Shown: in pieces, positions 11,936 to 21,860 of the stretch
Layout: every line of letters begins with the position of its first letter
How positions within the stretch are numbered: the stretch's first letter is position 1
Assembly (NCBI GenBank): GCA_032717465.1
Contig: CM064671.1
Coordinates: forward strand, 58,614,660 to 58,678,659
Source: Coenobita brevimanus
Lineage: Eukaryota > Arthropoda > Malacostraca > Decapoda > Coenobitidae
DNA length: 64,000 bases
Direction: 5' to 3'
Made by a program: the position numbers and the translations under genes
Notes under the pieces: model-generated
Database searches by the model: none
Told to the model about the DNA's origin: nothing
Seen by the model: the letters and a program-made list of their open reading frames with translations, nothing else

Positions 11936-12782
11936 CACAGTGTTCGAACAGTCTTAACACCAAACGGTTATTATACACAGTATAAGTAAAAACTATTTAA
12001 AATACATCGTTACTAATCAATGCACTTGGACAACCTATCAGCTGCAAATTTTCAAAACCTTAAGGTTCTTCTCTTCTCACACGATTGCATATAGACATTA
12101 GTTGTCTCTCATGTGGCCAGCATAGCGCCTGGTGCTTTTCCCTATAACTTTCTTCAGTGTTGCACATTCTTCTTTCCTACTGATCAAGTCCTCCTTCCTT
12201 GCCTTTCCTCTTCTCCCAGTCAAGCTGCAACCACAAGTACAAGCATTGCTTTCGTTTTATATACATGTACTGAATTTAGATCCTCATTAAGTCTCACTCC
12301 TCCCGATTGCTTTCTTTTCTACATTAGCATTGACACCTTGGCTTCCTCCTTGTGAGCGGCCTCACCTAAACTGCACGTAAAGGATGTAGTAAGAAGCCAG
12401 CAGGATTTTAGTAGGAAAACGAGGAGGGGCAAGAAGAGCTACCTTAGTGGATATTCTATGAGATTATGGGAATAAGCGAGGTGTGGAGTCTGTGGAAGTA
12501 AAGCACTTCATGTTGGGTAGACAGTAATATATACTCGTATTATATATTTAGACGCAAGTCTACTATGTCGCAGTTTTTATTTTTTCCATCGAAGAAGTTC
12601 TTTGTTTCACATGCATTATGATTCACGTTATGTTGATTATTTTGCCTGTAAAATTTTTGAAAGTTTGAATGAAGAGGATATGAATATGTGGCCTATTTCA
12701 CCTTTAGCATTGTTCGAAGTCCTCTAGTATTTTAGATGATGATGTAGTTAAGGCATTCTTCATCTCGTGTTGTTTCACTTAC
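11936..12782. other. No gene recognised
   Basis: An 80-codon open frame at 12113-12355 has no recognisable domain. LINE-A does not resume here, so its 3' end was lost rather than displaced. Confidence 0.5.
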
Positions 12783-13085
12783 TTTTTTTTCGATTTTTTA
12801 CGTGTATGACTGTGCATGGGTGTTGCAGCTTGTTCCATTAGCTCCAGTAGCCTGTGTGTTGCAAAGCTTTACATGTCACGACCAGCTCTTTATACCCACC
12901 ATCTACTCTGAAAGCGTGTTAAAGCTGTTTTATTCATGACTGGTGCGTTGGCGTTACCGGGGACCTATTTGTGTTACTGGCTCTCGTGAAAGAACAGTAA
13001 ATTTTGTGACACGGAACTTCAGTATATCAGACTGTTCCTTGCCCAAACATGGGTACAAATTCTTACTGTTTCAGACAGTAGACGA
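12783..13085 (-). repeat. Ancient, strongly diverged SINE-1 copy
   Basis: It aligns block by block with the antisense of SINE-1: ACATGTCAC, TACCCACCATC (consensus ACACCCACCGTCC), CATGACTGGTGCGTTGGCGT followed by TACCGGGG (consensus ACTGGTGTATTGGTATTAGCGGGG), and CCCAAACATGGGTACAAATTC at the B-box end. Many substitutions mark it as much older than the other three copies. Confidence 0.6.
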
Positions 13086-13201
13086 TCACCAACAACGTGG
13101 CTTCATCCGCCGACTGTAAATTTTCATTATAAACAAATATAGTAATGGTTAAGGCTAGCAGCATCTCACTCACAACAAGATGTTCTGACTAGTTTATATC
13201 A

Positions 13202-13204
<3 letters not shown>

Positions 13205-13254
<50 letters not shown>
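13205..13254. repeat. (CT)25 microsatellite
   Basis: Pure dinucleotide run. Confidence 0.98.
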
Positions 13255-13258
<4 letters not shown>

Positions 13259-14534
13259 GAGTTATAATGTTACTTAATATTTTTTACCCATCGTGTGATA
13301 AATTTTACATTTATTGAATTATATTTATGTTTATATTGTTCCAGTGATACGAATTTCATTTCGCTATTTCTTCCATCACATAGGACTCCCATTCCCGTCC
13401 ACATAAAAGTTTTCTTACACAAGAATTATGTATTCATCGCCCTAATATTAATTTCTGATAATAAGCAATAATATCGCGTTGTACTTTCGGTTTATTCAGG
13501 ACAAAATGCATTGTGGTGGTTATAAGTGCAGTACCGTCTATAGCATGGGTTTGCATTATTATTTCCCGACACAAACGCATTCAGAGTTATGCGTCTCTCC
13601 ACTGCTTAGGATCGTCAGAAAACTTATCAGACTCACAGTCATCAAATATTTTTTAGCATATAATTAGATAATCATATTCTTGGCAGCATTCACTTTAATT
13701 ATTTCCTATGGTACCCATTCGTTTAAGCACACCAAGAGCTGAGATAGTAATTTGATCTCAGTATTGGTTTAAAATATTGGCTATATACTGAGAAACTTGG
13801 TTGTGCAGGGATTAGTAAGAGGAAAAAAAGGAGAAAAAAATGTAAGAAGTTGGAAATTAGTTATATCTCAGAGTGGAAACATTTTCTGAAAGTGGTGCAA
13901 GATACGACTATAATGGCGAACATGAGAATAATGAAAGTAAAAGAAAACTTAGGAGCAGATACAAAAACTACCGAGAAGAAAAATGGCTGAATCTGTTCAG
14001 GGTGAGAAAAAGGCAATGACAACTCTTATTACTGCTGATGACAACTCTTATTAAGGCAGAATATGCTGCGTGGGAATGTGACGCTGTAAAAAAGAAACTA
14101 AGGCGTGAAGAATGTTGAAAAATGCAAAGGCAACTAATAATACTGAGGTATACCACTAAGAATTGGTAGGATATAATATTATGGCACTGGTGGATCCAGG
14201 AATATTTTTGAGGTGTTGGCTGTATAATTTTCCTCATTAATGAGGTTTCGACGTCGCCTTGATCTAAGTTACCTGCGTAGCATTTGTCAGCAGGTATAGT
14301 TTGTGTGGGAGAAATAGTGACAAAATAGAAATACAATTTATTGCTGTATAGTACTGGGAATTTTCTTAGTGTAATAGACCAGGAGTGTTATTCGGGCAGA
14401 ATGAACACCACCGCAAGATCCGCCCATGATGGTAATGACTAACCCGAAGAACGAGATGTAAGAAAAAAATGGATAACTGTCGTTTTAGTGAAGTGAAAAA
14501 ACTCTGAGTATACCTTTGTATGGCATATGAGTGA
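13255..14534. other. No gene recognised
   Basis: AT-rich DNA without a convincing coding region. A small direct duplication of GACAACTCTTATTA lies near 14018-14054. Codons after it (AEYAAWECDAVKKK) faintly resemble a LINE C-terminus, but not enough to call. Confidence 0.45.
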
Positions 14535-14770
14535 TCGAATTAAATTCATTGATTCATTCATCGTCCAATCCTACGTTGCCCCATGAGAAACGTAGGAGAC
14601 TGGGGCTAGGCGAGTTGGCCCTGACATTTAAGATGAGAGAGACCAGCCTCAGTCATCCCTGAGTGGCATTACGTGAGCAATAAACCCCAACCACCCTTTG
14701 GATATAAACCTTCACCGGCTCAATCCGATTTGAGTGCCGTAATTACCCACTAAACTACCAGGCGCCAAAA
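14535..14770 (-). repeat. SINE-2 copy (tRNA-derived)
   Basis: Read on the minus strand from about 14766, the head is GGCGCCTGGTAGTTTAGTGG with an A-box-like TAGTTTAGTGGG. About 35 bases later a B-box-like GGTTTATATCC follows. Together these form an internal RNA polymerase III promoter layout. The body runs to an AATGAATCAATGAATT tail near 14540. It is a different family from SINE-1. tRNA ancestry is inferred from the boxes; no cloverleaf was computed. Confidence 0.6.
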
Positions 14771-14771
14771 C

Positions 14772-15066
14772 TTGGTTATATGTTTACCACTCAACATGGT
14801 GAATGGTTTCCTGATGTACAGGAAAGCATTTGGCTAGTCACTCAGTGTAGAGTCACCCACAGGCAGAAGGAAGAGGAAAGAATGAAGGAAAGAATGACAG
14901 AAGAGGGAGTGTAAATTCACCCGTAGGCAGAAGGATGAGGAAAGAATGAAGGAAAGAAAGACAGAAGAGGATGGAAGGAAAGAAGGATGGAGGAAAGGAA
15001 AGGGCAGACTCCCGAGAGCAGCACTACATCGAGTGAGTGGATGGTGAGTGCCCCCACCTACCACAA
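14772..15066 (+). repeat. Interspersed repeat Y, copy with 64-bp tandem duplication
   Basis: Shares CTTGGTTATATG, ATGGTTTCCTGATGTACAGG (compare GGCTTACAGGAAACCATTTG elsewhere), TTTGGCTAGTCACTCA and the terminal GAGTGAGTGGATG block with the copies at 45462-45710 and 59944-60298. An A/G-rich segment is tandemly duplicated at 14845-14908 and 14909-14972. No coding potential was found. Confidence 0.6.
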
Positions 15067-15609
15067 TGGAATTAAATATGTAATTATTATTGTGGAAAGG
15101 GGCTGTGGAGTGTTGTAAGCAGAGTATACGAGAAAAAATAGTAGGGACGTTTTGATGGTAAGGAATATTATATTATGAACATATAGGCCTGCAAATGAAA
15201 AGAGTTTAAGTGCGTGCTGCTGGTAAATAACTTAGTCACGTAAATAAACACAATAAGCCATTTTAGTTTTATATAATACTCTACGTCGAACTTCACTTAA
15301 ATGTTAAATAATGTAGAAAAATATAGTAGTTTAGCAGTGCTGTCTTTAAACACTGGCGACACAGGTTATTAATACGGTGAGAGAGTATATATTGCGTATT
15401 CACTTTGATGAAATATTTTGAGTAATAAAGGTATCACTGTTGCGGGAATTCAATACAGGTTTACCTCCATTGCTGAATGGAAGTCCAAGTAGTCACTTAT
15501 AACGAGCCGCACTGGTCACCGCATGTTTAATACAAGTGCAGTATTTGTGATACGGGTGACTGGAGAGACACTATGAATGAATAAATGGTGATTTATTCAG
15601 TCACAGTCT
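15067..15609. other. No gene recognised
   Basis: AT-rich DNA with no open frame or repeat relationship that I could support. Confidence 0.5.
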
Positions 15610-15719
15610 GATGTCGGGCCCTGCTACGGATGTCGCTGATTGCACTGTGCAGTTGACCCTCGCACGGTGTGGTCCTGTGAAGATCTGTCCTTTCTCCCTT
15701 TGGGGCTAAGTATGAGTAA

Positions 15720-15780
<61 letters not shown>

Positions 15781-15870
15781 TGGATAAGTAAATTGAGATT
15801 GTGTCATCCTGTCTCGGCTACCCTCCTTTTTTGGGGGAAGCAGCATAGGTATTTAGATAGATAGTATTTG
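15610..15870 (+). repeat. 3' UTR end of a LINE-C family element
   Basis: Collinear with the antisense of 32519-32790, sharing GTCGGGCCCTGCT, GGATGTC, GCAGTTGACCC, GATCTGTCC, CTTTGGGGCTAAG, ATCCTGTCTCGGCTACC (or GTCCTGTCTCGGCTACC) and GGGGGAAGCAGC. Both copies end in TAGGTA plus a (TAGA)n-like tail. Only the non-coding 3' terminus is present, so the copy is severely 5'-truncated. A long (GT)n tract lies inside it, at a place where the other copy has the short TGTGTTTGAATGG. Confidence 0.75.
15721..15779. repeat. (GT)n microsatellite
   Basis: Pure run of about 29 units inside the LINE-C 3' UTR copy. Confidence 0.98.
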
Positions 15871-16122
15871 TATATTACAAGTAAATGTAATTAAGGAAAC
15901 ACTCTTCAACAATTGCCAAAACTGGAGCCTTACCCTGTCCGTGGTACTTGCAGACAAACACTCATGTTGCACGCTTACCAACTGCTGCAGTAGACGCTCA
16001 CTCTTAAGGCCATATATACCGGTGGTCATCAGGCCGCACCAGAACGCACCGACGCAAATGTTTTTTTTTTTTTTTCCTTTTTTCTTATGTGCGAATCTCG
16101 TGCTGACATTTACTTTCAGAAG

Positions 16123-16125
<3 letters not shown>
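15871..16125. other. No gene recognised
   Basis: Unassigned DNA with a 15-base T run near 16061. Confidence 0.5.

Positions 16126-16188
<63 letters not shown>
16126..16188. repeat. (CT)n microsatellite
   Basis: Pure CT run of about 31 units. Confidence 0.97.
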
Positions 16189-16189
<1 letters not shown>

Positions 16190-16359
16190 AGTGATACCTT
16201 TTTATTGCGTTTTATGTCCGAGGATATAAGTATTTTCAGATAATAACAGTACCTTTCCTGCGGCGTAAGACAGCATTTTTTCCTGTGTCACAAGAAAGCA
16301 CTCTTCTCCTGTGTCATAACAAAGCATTGTTTATCGGCATTTTAAGTGATGCAATCTAT

Positions 16360-16470
16360 CCATCCATCATTCAGTCTTTTATTGCCCCATCAGGACCGTA
16401 GGAACTCGGAACTAGTAGAGGCACTGATGGCGTGAGGGGCATTAGGAGAGCAGTAAATACAAACCACACC
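16360..16470 (-). repeat. SINE-2 fragment
   Basis: TTATTGCCCCATCAGGACCG and GGCATTAGGAGAGCAGTAAA match the body of SINE-2 at 14560-14690 in the same order (GTTGCCCCATGAGAAACG and GGCATTACGTGAGCAATAAA), with an internal deletion. The head is absent. Confidence 0.5.
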
Positions 16471-16682
16471 TCGGTTTTCACTCTGTCATTACAATAAAAA
16501 ATCCTGTTAATTTACTCATTCCTTCATCCTGATGATGAACTTCAGACTAAGAAATATCGATCACACTGTAGAGGTTAATGAAAGTGATATGTGACCTATC
16601 CAGTTTGAAAAAATCTCTCAGGATCTGAATACAGTCATTTGACGATAGCAAAAATATACTGAATACATGCTCTGTGGCTGTA

Positions 16683-17039
16683 GTGGGGGAGGCGGTGGCT
16701 GAATCGGTAGAGAGGCGGCCTGCTGTCCTGATGGACACAGGTTCGAATCCCGGCTGGGGCAGGGAACAGTTTAAGGATTTGAATTTCCTAAAAGCAGACT
16801 TTCCTGATCTACCAGATGACCCGCCGACATGTCGTAAAACTACCCCCGTTAATACCAGTACACCAGTCCTGTATGAGACAGCCCTAGCATGTATTCAATA
16901 TGGATGGTGGGTGTTAGCGCCGAAGTGGTGACATGTGAAGGTGTAGGAGGACTACTGGACCTTGGGAGAGGCTACTGCCCCCGAGATATAGGACCTAACG
17001 CCTTTGCCCAGAGTCGGTCACAAAAAAAAAAAAAAAAAC
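16683..17039 (+). repeat. SINE-1, complete copy
   Basis: A tRNA-derived SINE of about 355 bp. The A box is TGGCTGAATCGG near 16696. The B box is GGTTCGAATCC at 16740-16750. A unique body follows, then a 16-base poly-A tail ending near 17038. The open frame that starts in the head and reads into NPGWGREQ and GWWVLAPKW is not a gene: it translates tRNA-like promoter boxes and the SINE body. Related copies lie at 2782-3096, 12783-13085 and 46653-47012. Confidence 0.85.
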
Positions 17040-19129
17040 AGTTATGGGTCACACATGGTTGAAGTGCACTGATAGTGTTGTTATTGTTGCGGCTCCAGGC
17101 TCATCAAATGTGAACCCAGTAGACTGCAGGCTTAGGTTAGTAGCTACGTGCAGCCTATTACCCTATGCAGAGAACATGGCAGTAGCTGAGGGATGTTTGC
17201 TTAACCTAGTAATTGAACTTCATGGCTATATCGATGCCACTTGTTCGTGTGAACCCACTGGACTGCAGGCTGATGTTGCCCTCTTCTGCAGACCACTGTC
17301 CTCCTTTGGGAGGGATAATAAAGGGACTTGATGACATTTGTCCACTGGACATCAGCATTGTCCAGTATTATTGGTGCCACCAAATGTAGGCGTCACTCTA
17401 CTTAGACCTATTATATCGGTCTCTCTCCTTTCTTAACGTTATGAACATCATTTCTAGCTACATCGCTTCCCGTATATTTTCTTACATTCATGGAACAGTT
17501 GGTCGGTCTATTTCTTTAGCAACTATAGGGGCAAAGCTGTCTAAACTTTAGTAAAAACCGCCGTTAATGTTTCTACTTGTTTGTCTACACTGTCTATTTA
17601 CAGTAATGTGTTTTAATGTATCGACATGCTAAGGAGTGTAAAGCAGAAAATATTATAAAAATTTCAATCGTGGAAAGTTATATAGTGGGTTATGGTTTAG
17701 GTTTACTGATGTTGGCAGCAGCAGCAAAAAGATCGAGAGGGATAGTATTAGAATGAACTGCTATCTAAGATTATTCGCGATAATACGTAACATTGAGAAG
17801 GATGGCAGAGGTGACAGTAATTCAAGTGCGCTTGTCTTTTGTGTATGAAAGTAAGTTTTTTTTTTTAATAGTGTGCCATATTTTGTTTTTATTCGAGTGG
17901 CGATCAACTTTTAAATCACCCAAGATGAAAATGTTTACACAAGCACACCGATCTAAAGGTTTCATCAGACCAATTAAATGCATCAGTGAGGGCTTTAGGT
18001 TGTCTATAAATGCAGCTTGTTAAAACAAAGGGTAAAGTCCCTATACTGCATCAACAACGCCTGATTGGCGAGTTATCGTCATATAAATGAAATCTTAGTT
18101 AAGCTGTTGTTTTTCATATTGCCTATCATCACATCAAAATATTTTTTTAGATATGTCTACGGCAGGAGTGTAGAAACGTAGCCAGGTTTCGCGAATACAG
18201 AGAATTTCTGTCTTTTTCATGCAATAAAGGTTTCGCTTCAGTAACGTTAGACACTAAACATTAATGTGGCGGAGTTCAAAAGCATCCTAATTAGCAAAAT
18301 AACCTGTTGGACCTTGGCCTCAGCTCTTAATACTCTAATGATTTCACAGGCAGGTTTTATGGCCGCGCTGGTATTTTTTTTTTTTTTTTTACAATGAATT
18401 TATCAAATCTGCAGATTGTTTGGCGTTGATTAAGTACTCTGTGATGAAGCTGGAAGTGGTTCGTTGCGCTCACCTGGGAATGAGTAGTGATGGTATGCAG
18501 AGTGAGAGTTGTGGTGAGGAAGAACAGTGGGAGGGTTGTGACCTGTCACCTGAGGTCTCTTGCTGTTTCTCCTTGTTAGGCCTCCCCAAGGCTCATATAT
18601 TGGTCTTGAGCCGCTCCAGACCTTGTCCTGATTTGCGGTTGTGCGGGGCGGCCGTTATTTCCCCACATCCTCTGTGCAGTAGCCAAGGTGCTCGGGAGGT
18701 GACAGGCCTGTTCGTGGGTTTTACTGAAGATAAGGAATAGTTGCTTTGTTGAGCCAGGTAGACGCAGTCGGTGGTCATTATTTTTGTACCAAATGTATCT
18801 GTGTGTGTCTGTGTCGAAAACTCTTATCTCAGAAAGTATTGATTGTAGAAGGAAAAGTTATTAATAAAAGTTGTTCAGGGTCACAACTTGAGTTTACATG
18901 TCACTCAACTAGCACTGGGGGTCATCCAGGATGGATAGATGATAGTCAAGTTTTCATGCAACAATATTATTATAGTCTATCTTGCTTACAGATGACGGGT
19001 GGTCTTGTTAAGAATTTTTAACTTCTTGTTATTCTTGCCACTTAAAAATCCTTTCGCCTTTTGACACTTGTAGAATTTAGTTAAGTGCCAAGTAACAATG
19101 CGGTGGTACTTAGTTCAGGGGGGTTTAGA
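17040..19129. other. Unassigned DNA, no gene recognised
   Basis: Two open frames (17044-17331 and 18420-18740) begin with Met and reach about 95-106 codons, but neither shows a known motif, signal peptide or membrane segment. 17100-17290 contains a weak internal repetition of GTGAACCCA.T.GACTGCAGGC. 18420-18740 is GC-richer than its surroundings and could be an exon, but nothing proves it. Confidence 0.4.
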
Positions 19130-19155
19130 TCTCTCTCTCTCTCTCTCTCTCTCTC
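19130..19155. repeat. (CT)13 microsatellite
   Basis: Short pure CT run. Confidence 0.95.
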
Positions 19156-19351
19156 CTTTTCAAGAACCACAGATCTGCAGGATAGTTTTGAGGGAAAGAA
19201 CTCCAGCTCACAGTCTCAGTAATATTACATAGACTGTGCTCCAGATATTTCTGTCCCAAATCCCACGAATCTCACATCATAACATCCTCCGTCATATGTA
19301 TTCCTATTTACCTCTTCTTGGGTCTTGAGTAAAACAAAAAAAGGAAATATC

Positions 19352-19451
19352 NNNNNNNNNNNNNNNNNNNNNNNNNNNNNNNNNNNNNNNNNNNNNNNNN
19401 NNNNNNNNNNNNNNNNNNNNNNNNNNNNNNNNNNNNNNNNNNNNNNNNNNN
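19352..19451. other. Assembly gap (100 N)
   Basis: Exactly 100 N, the conventional placeholder for a gap of unknown size. Any open frame spanning it is meaningless. Confidence 0.99.
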
Positions 19452-19499
19452 TTACAGGAAAGCGTGAAAGGAGAATAGAGACTATCACAGTGTAACCTG

Positions 19500-20583
19500 A
19501 AAAGGAAAAATTATGAATTAGTATTGGTTATAAGATTTTCTTTTTTCTATATCCACCCCTTATTAGTCATATGCTTATCTAGCCTATGCTTGAAACTCTC
19601 AATGGAAGAGGCAGCAACTACTTTACTAGGTAGCTTATTCCATTCGTCTACTACTCTATTACCAAACCATTTTCTACCTATTTCCTTACTGAAACGGAAT
19701 TTTTCTAGTTTGAAACCATTATTTCTAGTTCCATCCTGTATGCTCACTTTAAGTACCTTGTTGATATCTCCCTTATTTATACCCTTCATCCACTTAAACA
19801 CCTCAATTAAGTCTCCCCTTACTCTACGCCTCTCTAGCGAATGCAGACTTAGTCTTTTCAGTCCGTCTTCATATGACAGGTTCCGGACGTCATGTATCAT
19901 TTTTGTCATTCTTCTCTGTACATTTTCTAACGAATTAATATCCATTCTATAGTAAGGACACCAAAATTGTACTGCGTAGTCTAAATGTGGCCTTACTAAT
20001 GCTAGATAAAGTTTCAGTATTACTTTAGATGATCTATTGCTCACGCTTCTCGAAATGAATCCTAGGACCCTATTTGCTTTATTTCTCGCATTAATACACT
20101 GTTGCCTTGGTTTAAGGTCGTTACTAATCATAACTCCTAGATCTCTCTCGCATTCCGATTTGCTAATTTCTTTGTTATCTAAGCTGTATTTAGTATCTCC
20201 AATGGTCTTGCCTACGTTAAGTACTTTACATTTTTCAACGTTAAATTCCATTTGCCAAGTTTTAGACCAGTTGGACAATGTATCGAGGTCTTTTTGTAAG
20301 TTATGGCAATCGTCAGTCGAGTTAATGATACGCCCTATTTTTGTATCGTCGGCAAATTTGCTGATGCTGCTATTGACTCCTAAGTTTAGATCATTTATAT
20401 ATATCATAAATAATAAGGGACCGAGTACTGAACCCTGTGGTACACCGCTGCTTACTAATCCCCAGTCCGACTTAGTTCCATTTATTAATACTCTCTGCTT
20501 TCGTCCTTTCAGCCAGGATTCTATCCATTTTAAGATATCGCCGTCTATACCGTGAAGATATCGCCGTCTATACCGTGTCTCGC
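19500..20583 (-). pseudogene. CR1-like LINE, 3' half of reverse transcriptase (5'-truncated)
   Basis: On the minus strand an open frame runs without a stop from about 20560 to the stop at 19547. It starts inside the RT palm: ILKWIESWLKGRKQRV (~20540-20490), SSGVPQGSVLGPLLF (~20450-20408) and the polymerase box FADDTKIG near 20350. A C-terminal domain follows with KLYLALVRPHLDYAVQFW, YRMDINSLENVQRRMTKM and the terminal GWI. This order and the FADDTK box are typical of the CR1/L2 group. Fingers and endonuclease are missing. A 23-bp segment is tandemly duplicated at the truncation point near 20535-20580. The remaining frame is intact for more than 330 codons, so the insertion is relatively young. 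Confidence 0.85.
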
Positions 20584-20584
20584 C

Positions 20585-21314
20585 GTCTTATTAAAGATGG
20601 TGTTGGTTAGTTGAGAATGCCTCACACACAGAAGATTCCAAGGATAATGATGCATCGAGGTTGATCGCAGATTATGAAAACCTTAGTGGACAGGGGATAA
20701 GAAGTCACCTCTCTCCAAAAACCACACAAGCCTAACACTGATCATCTTCTTAAGAACCTTACATACGCAAGAAGTCAGAGAAATTGGTCAATAATTTGTT
20801 GCCTGTAGGTGGTCCTTACCTGGCTTGGAGATGGGGATAACTACAGCAGCACCCCAAAAAGATGGAAACTCACCAGAACACCAGATCTTATTAAATAATG
20901 AAAGCAAAAACGAAAGGGGCTCATCAGAGAGGTGGTGTAGAAAAGCATAAGGAATATCATCACAACCAGAAGAAACATGGCACGGCAACAGAGCTGCCTG
21001 GAGTTCAGAAATGGAAAAGGGGACATTATAAGGCTCTCCCCCCGAGAAAAGGCAAAACTGAGACCACGAGACTCTTGGCAGCAATGGTGGCAAACCGAAG
21101 GCGATTGCATCCTTCCATGACACACTGGCAAAATGATCAACAGGCAACTCTGCAACAATGAAAGGATCAGCCACAGTTCCACCTGCTGCAAATAAAACAG
21201 GAGGGGAGGGAATGGTAAATTTTCCTGAAATATTCCTTACCCATATCTGAGTGAGGGAAGTTCTTGAACAGAGGTAGGAAACATAACCCTTTCAGGTTGA
21301 ACGCCTGGCTTCCT
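20585..21314 (-). pseudogene. LINE-B, linker and N-terminal RT part
   Basis: Downstream piece of LINE-B, separated from its 5' part (26534-29390) by a TTAA-bounded insertion. Minus-strand motifs in order: RTSLTQIW near 21255, VADPFIVAELPVDHFASVSW (~21175-21115), SSGCDDIPYAFLHHLSD, then FPSFWGAAVVIPISKPGKDH (~20860-20800). Decayed PISLTSCVCKVL and WFLERGDFLSP follow near 20770-20690. These are the RT fingers of jockey-like LINEs. Several frames are used and stops are present. The copy ends where the CR1-like relic begins, so its palm and RNase H are absent. Confidence 0.8.
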
Positions 21315-21860
21315 TTAACCCCTAGGGTACGCAATTTGACTGAACCAGCATGAAAATCTGTACATATGTGGAGCTGATTTTTCAACTTTTGCAGAGGTAA
21401 AAAATGTTATGCCCAAGTTTTAGAGCTTGAATATATATACCTTATGCCAAATCCAGAGCATTTCAGACAAAGTGGTCATGAGCTATAGCCCGTCAATGTT
21501 GAAAAAGTTACCTTTCCTGGCGACACGACTCCCGTTTTCTATGAGCTCCCACCCCATTCGTCCTTCGTTCCTCCCCTCCCATGACCTGCCTCACCTACTC
21601 TTATCATCCCCCCCCTCTTCTTCCTCTCCTCCCCCTTCCCCTTTTCAGAATATTCCAGCTCAAATTTTTTTTGAACAATAGCATGCAAAATAATTATGTC
21701 GGTGTTCCTCACTCACTCTCAACCCCCCTTCCCCCCAACACTTCTCCCCTCCCCACCCTCCCTCCCCCCTTCCCCTTCCCTCATAGCTGTGTACCTGTCA
21801 AGAAATAAAAATAAAAAAACTAAGCAAAAGCATGCAAAATATTTTTCTTGGTGTTATGCA

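Noticed and set aside
13980..14180. Faint LINE C-terminus-like codons (AEYAAWECDAVKKK...KMQRQ)
   Set aside because: Too short and degenerate; no neighbouring RT motif in order.
16674..16931. Possible tRNA gene or small protein at the SINE-1 head
   Set aside because: A and B boxes are those of a SINE head followed by a repeated body and poly-A, present in four places; not a tRNA gene or protein.
18420..18740. 106-codon open frame with plausible Met
   Set aside because: No recognisable domain, signal or paralogue; not enough to call a gene.
19225..19488. Open frame across the N gap
   Set aside because: It exists only because N codons are not stops.
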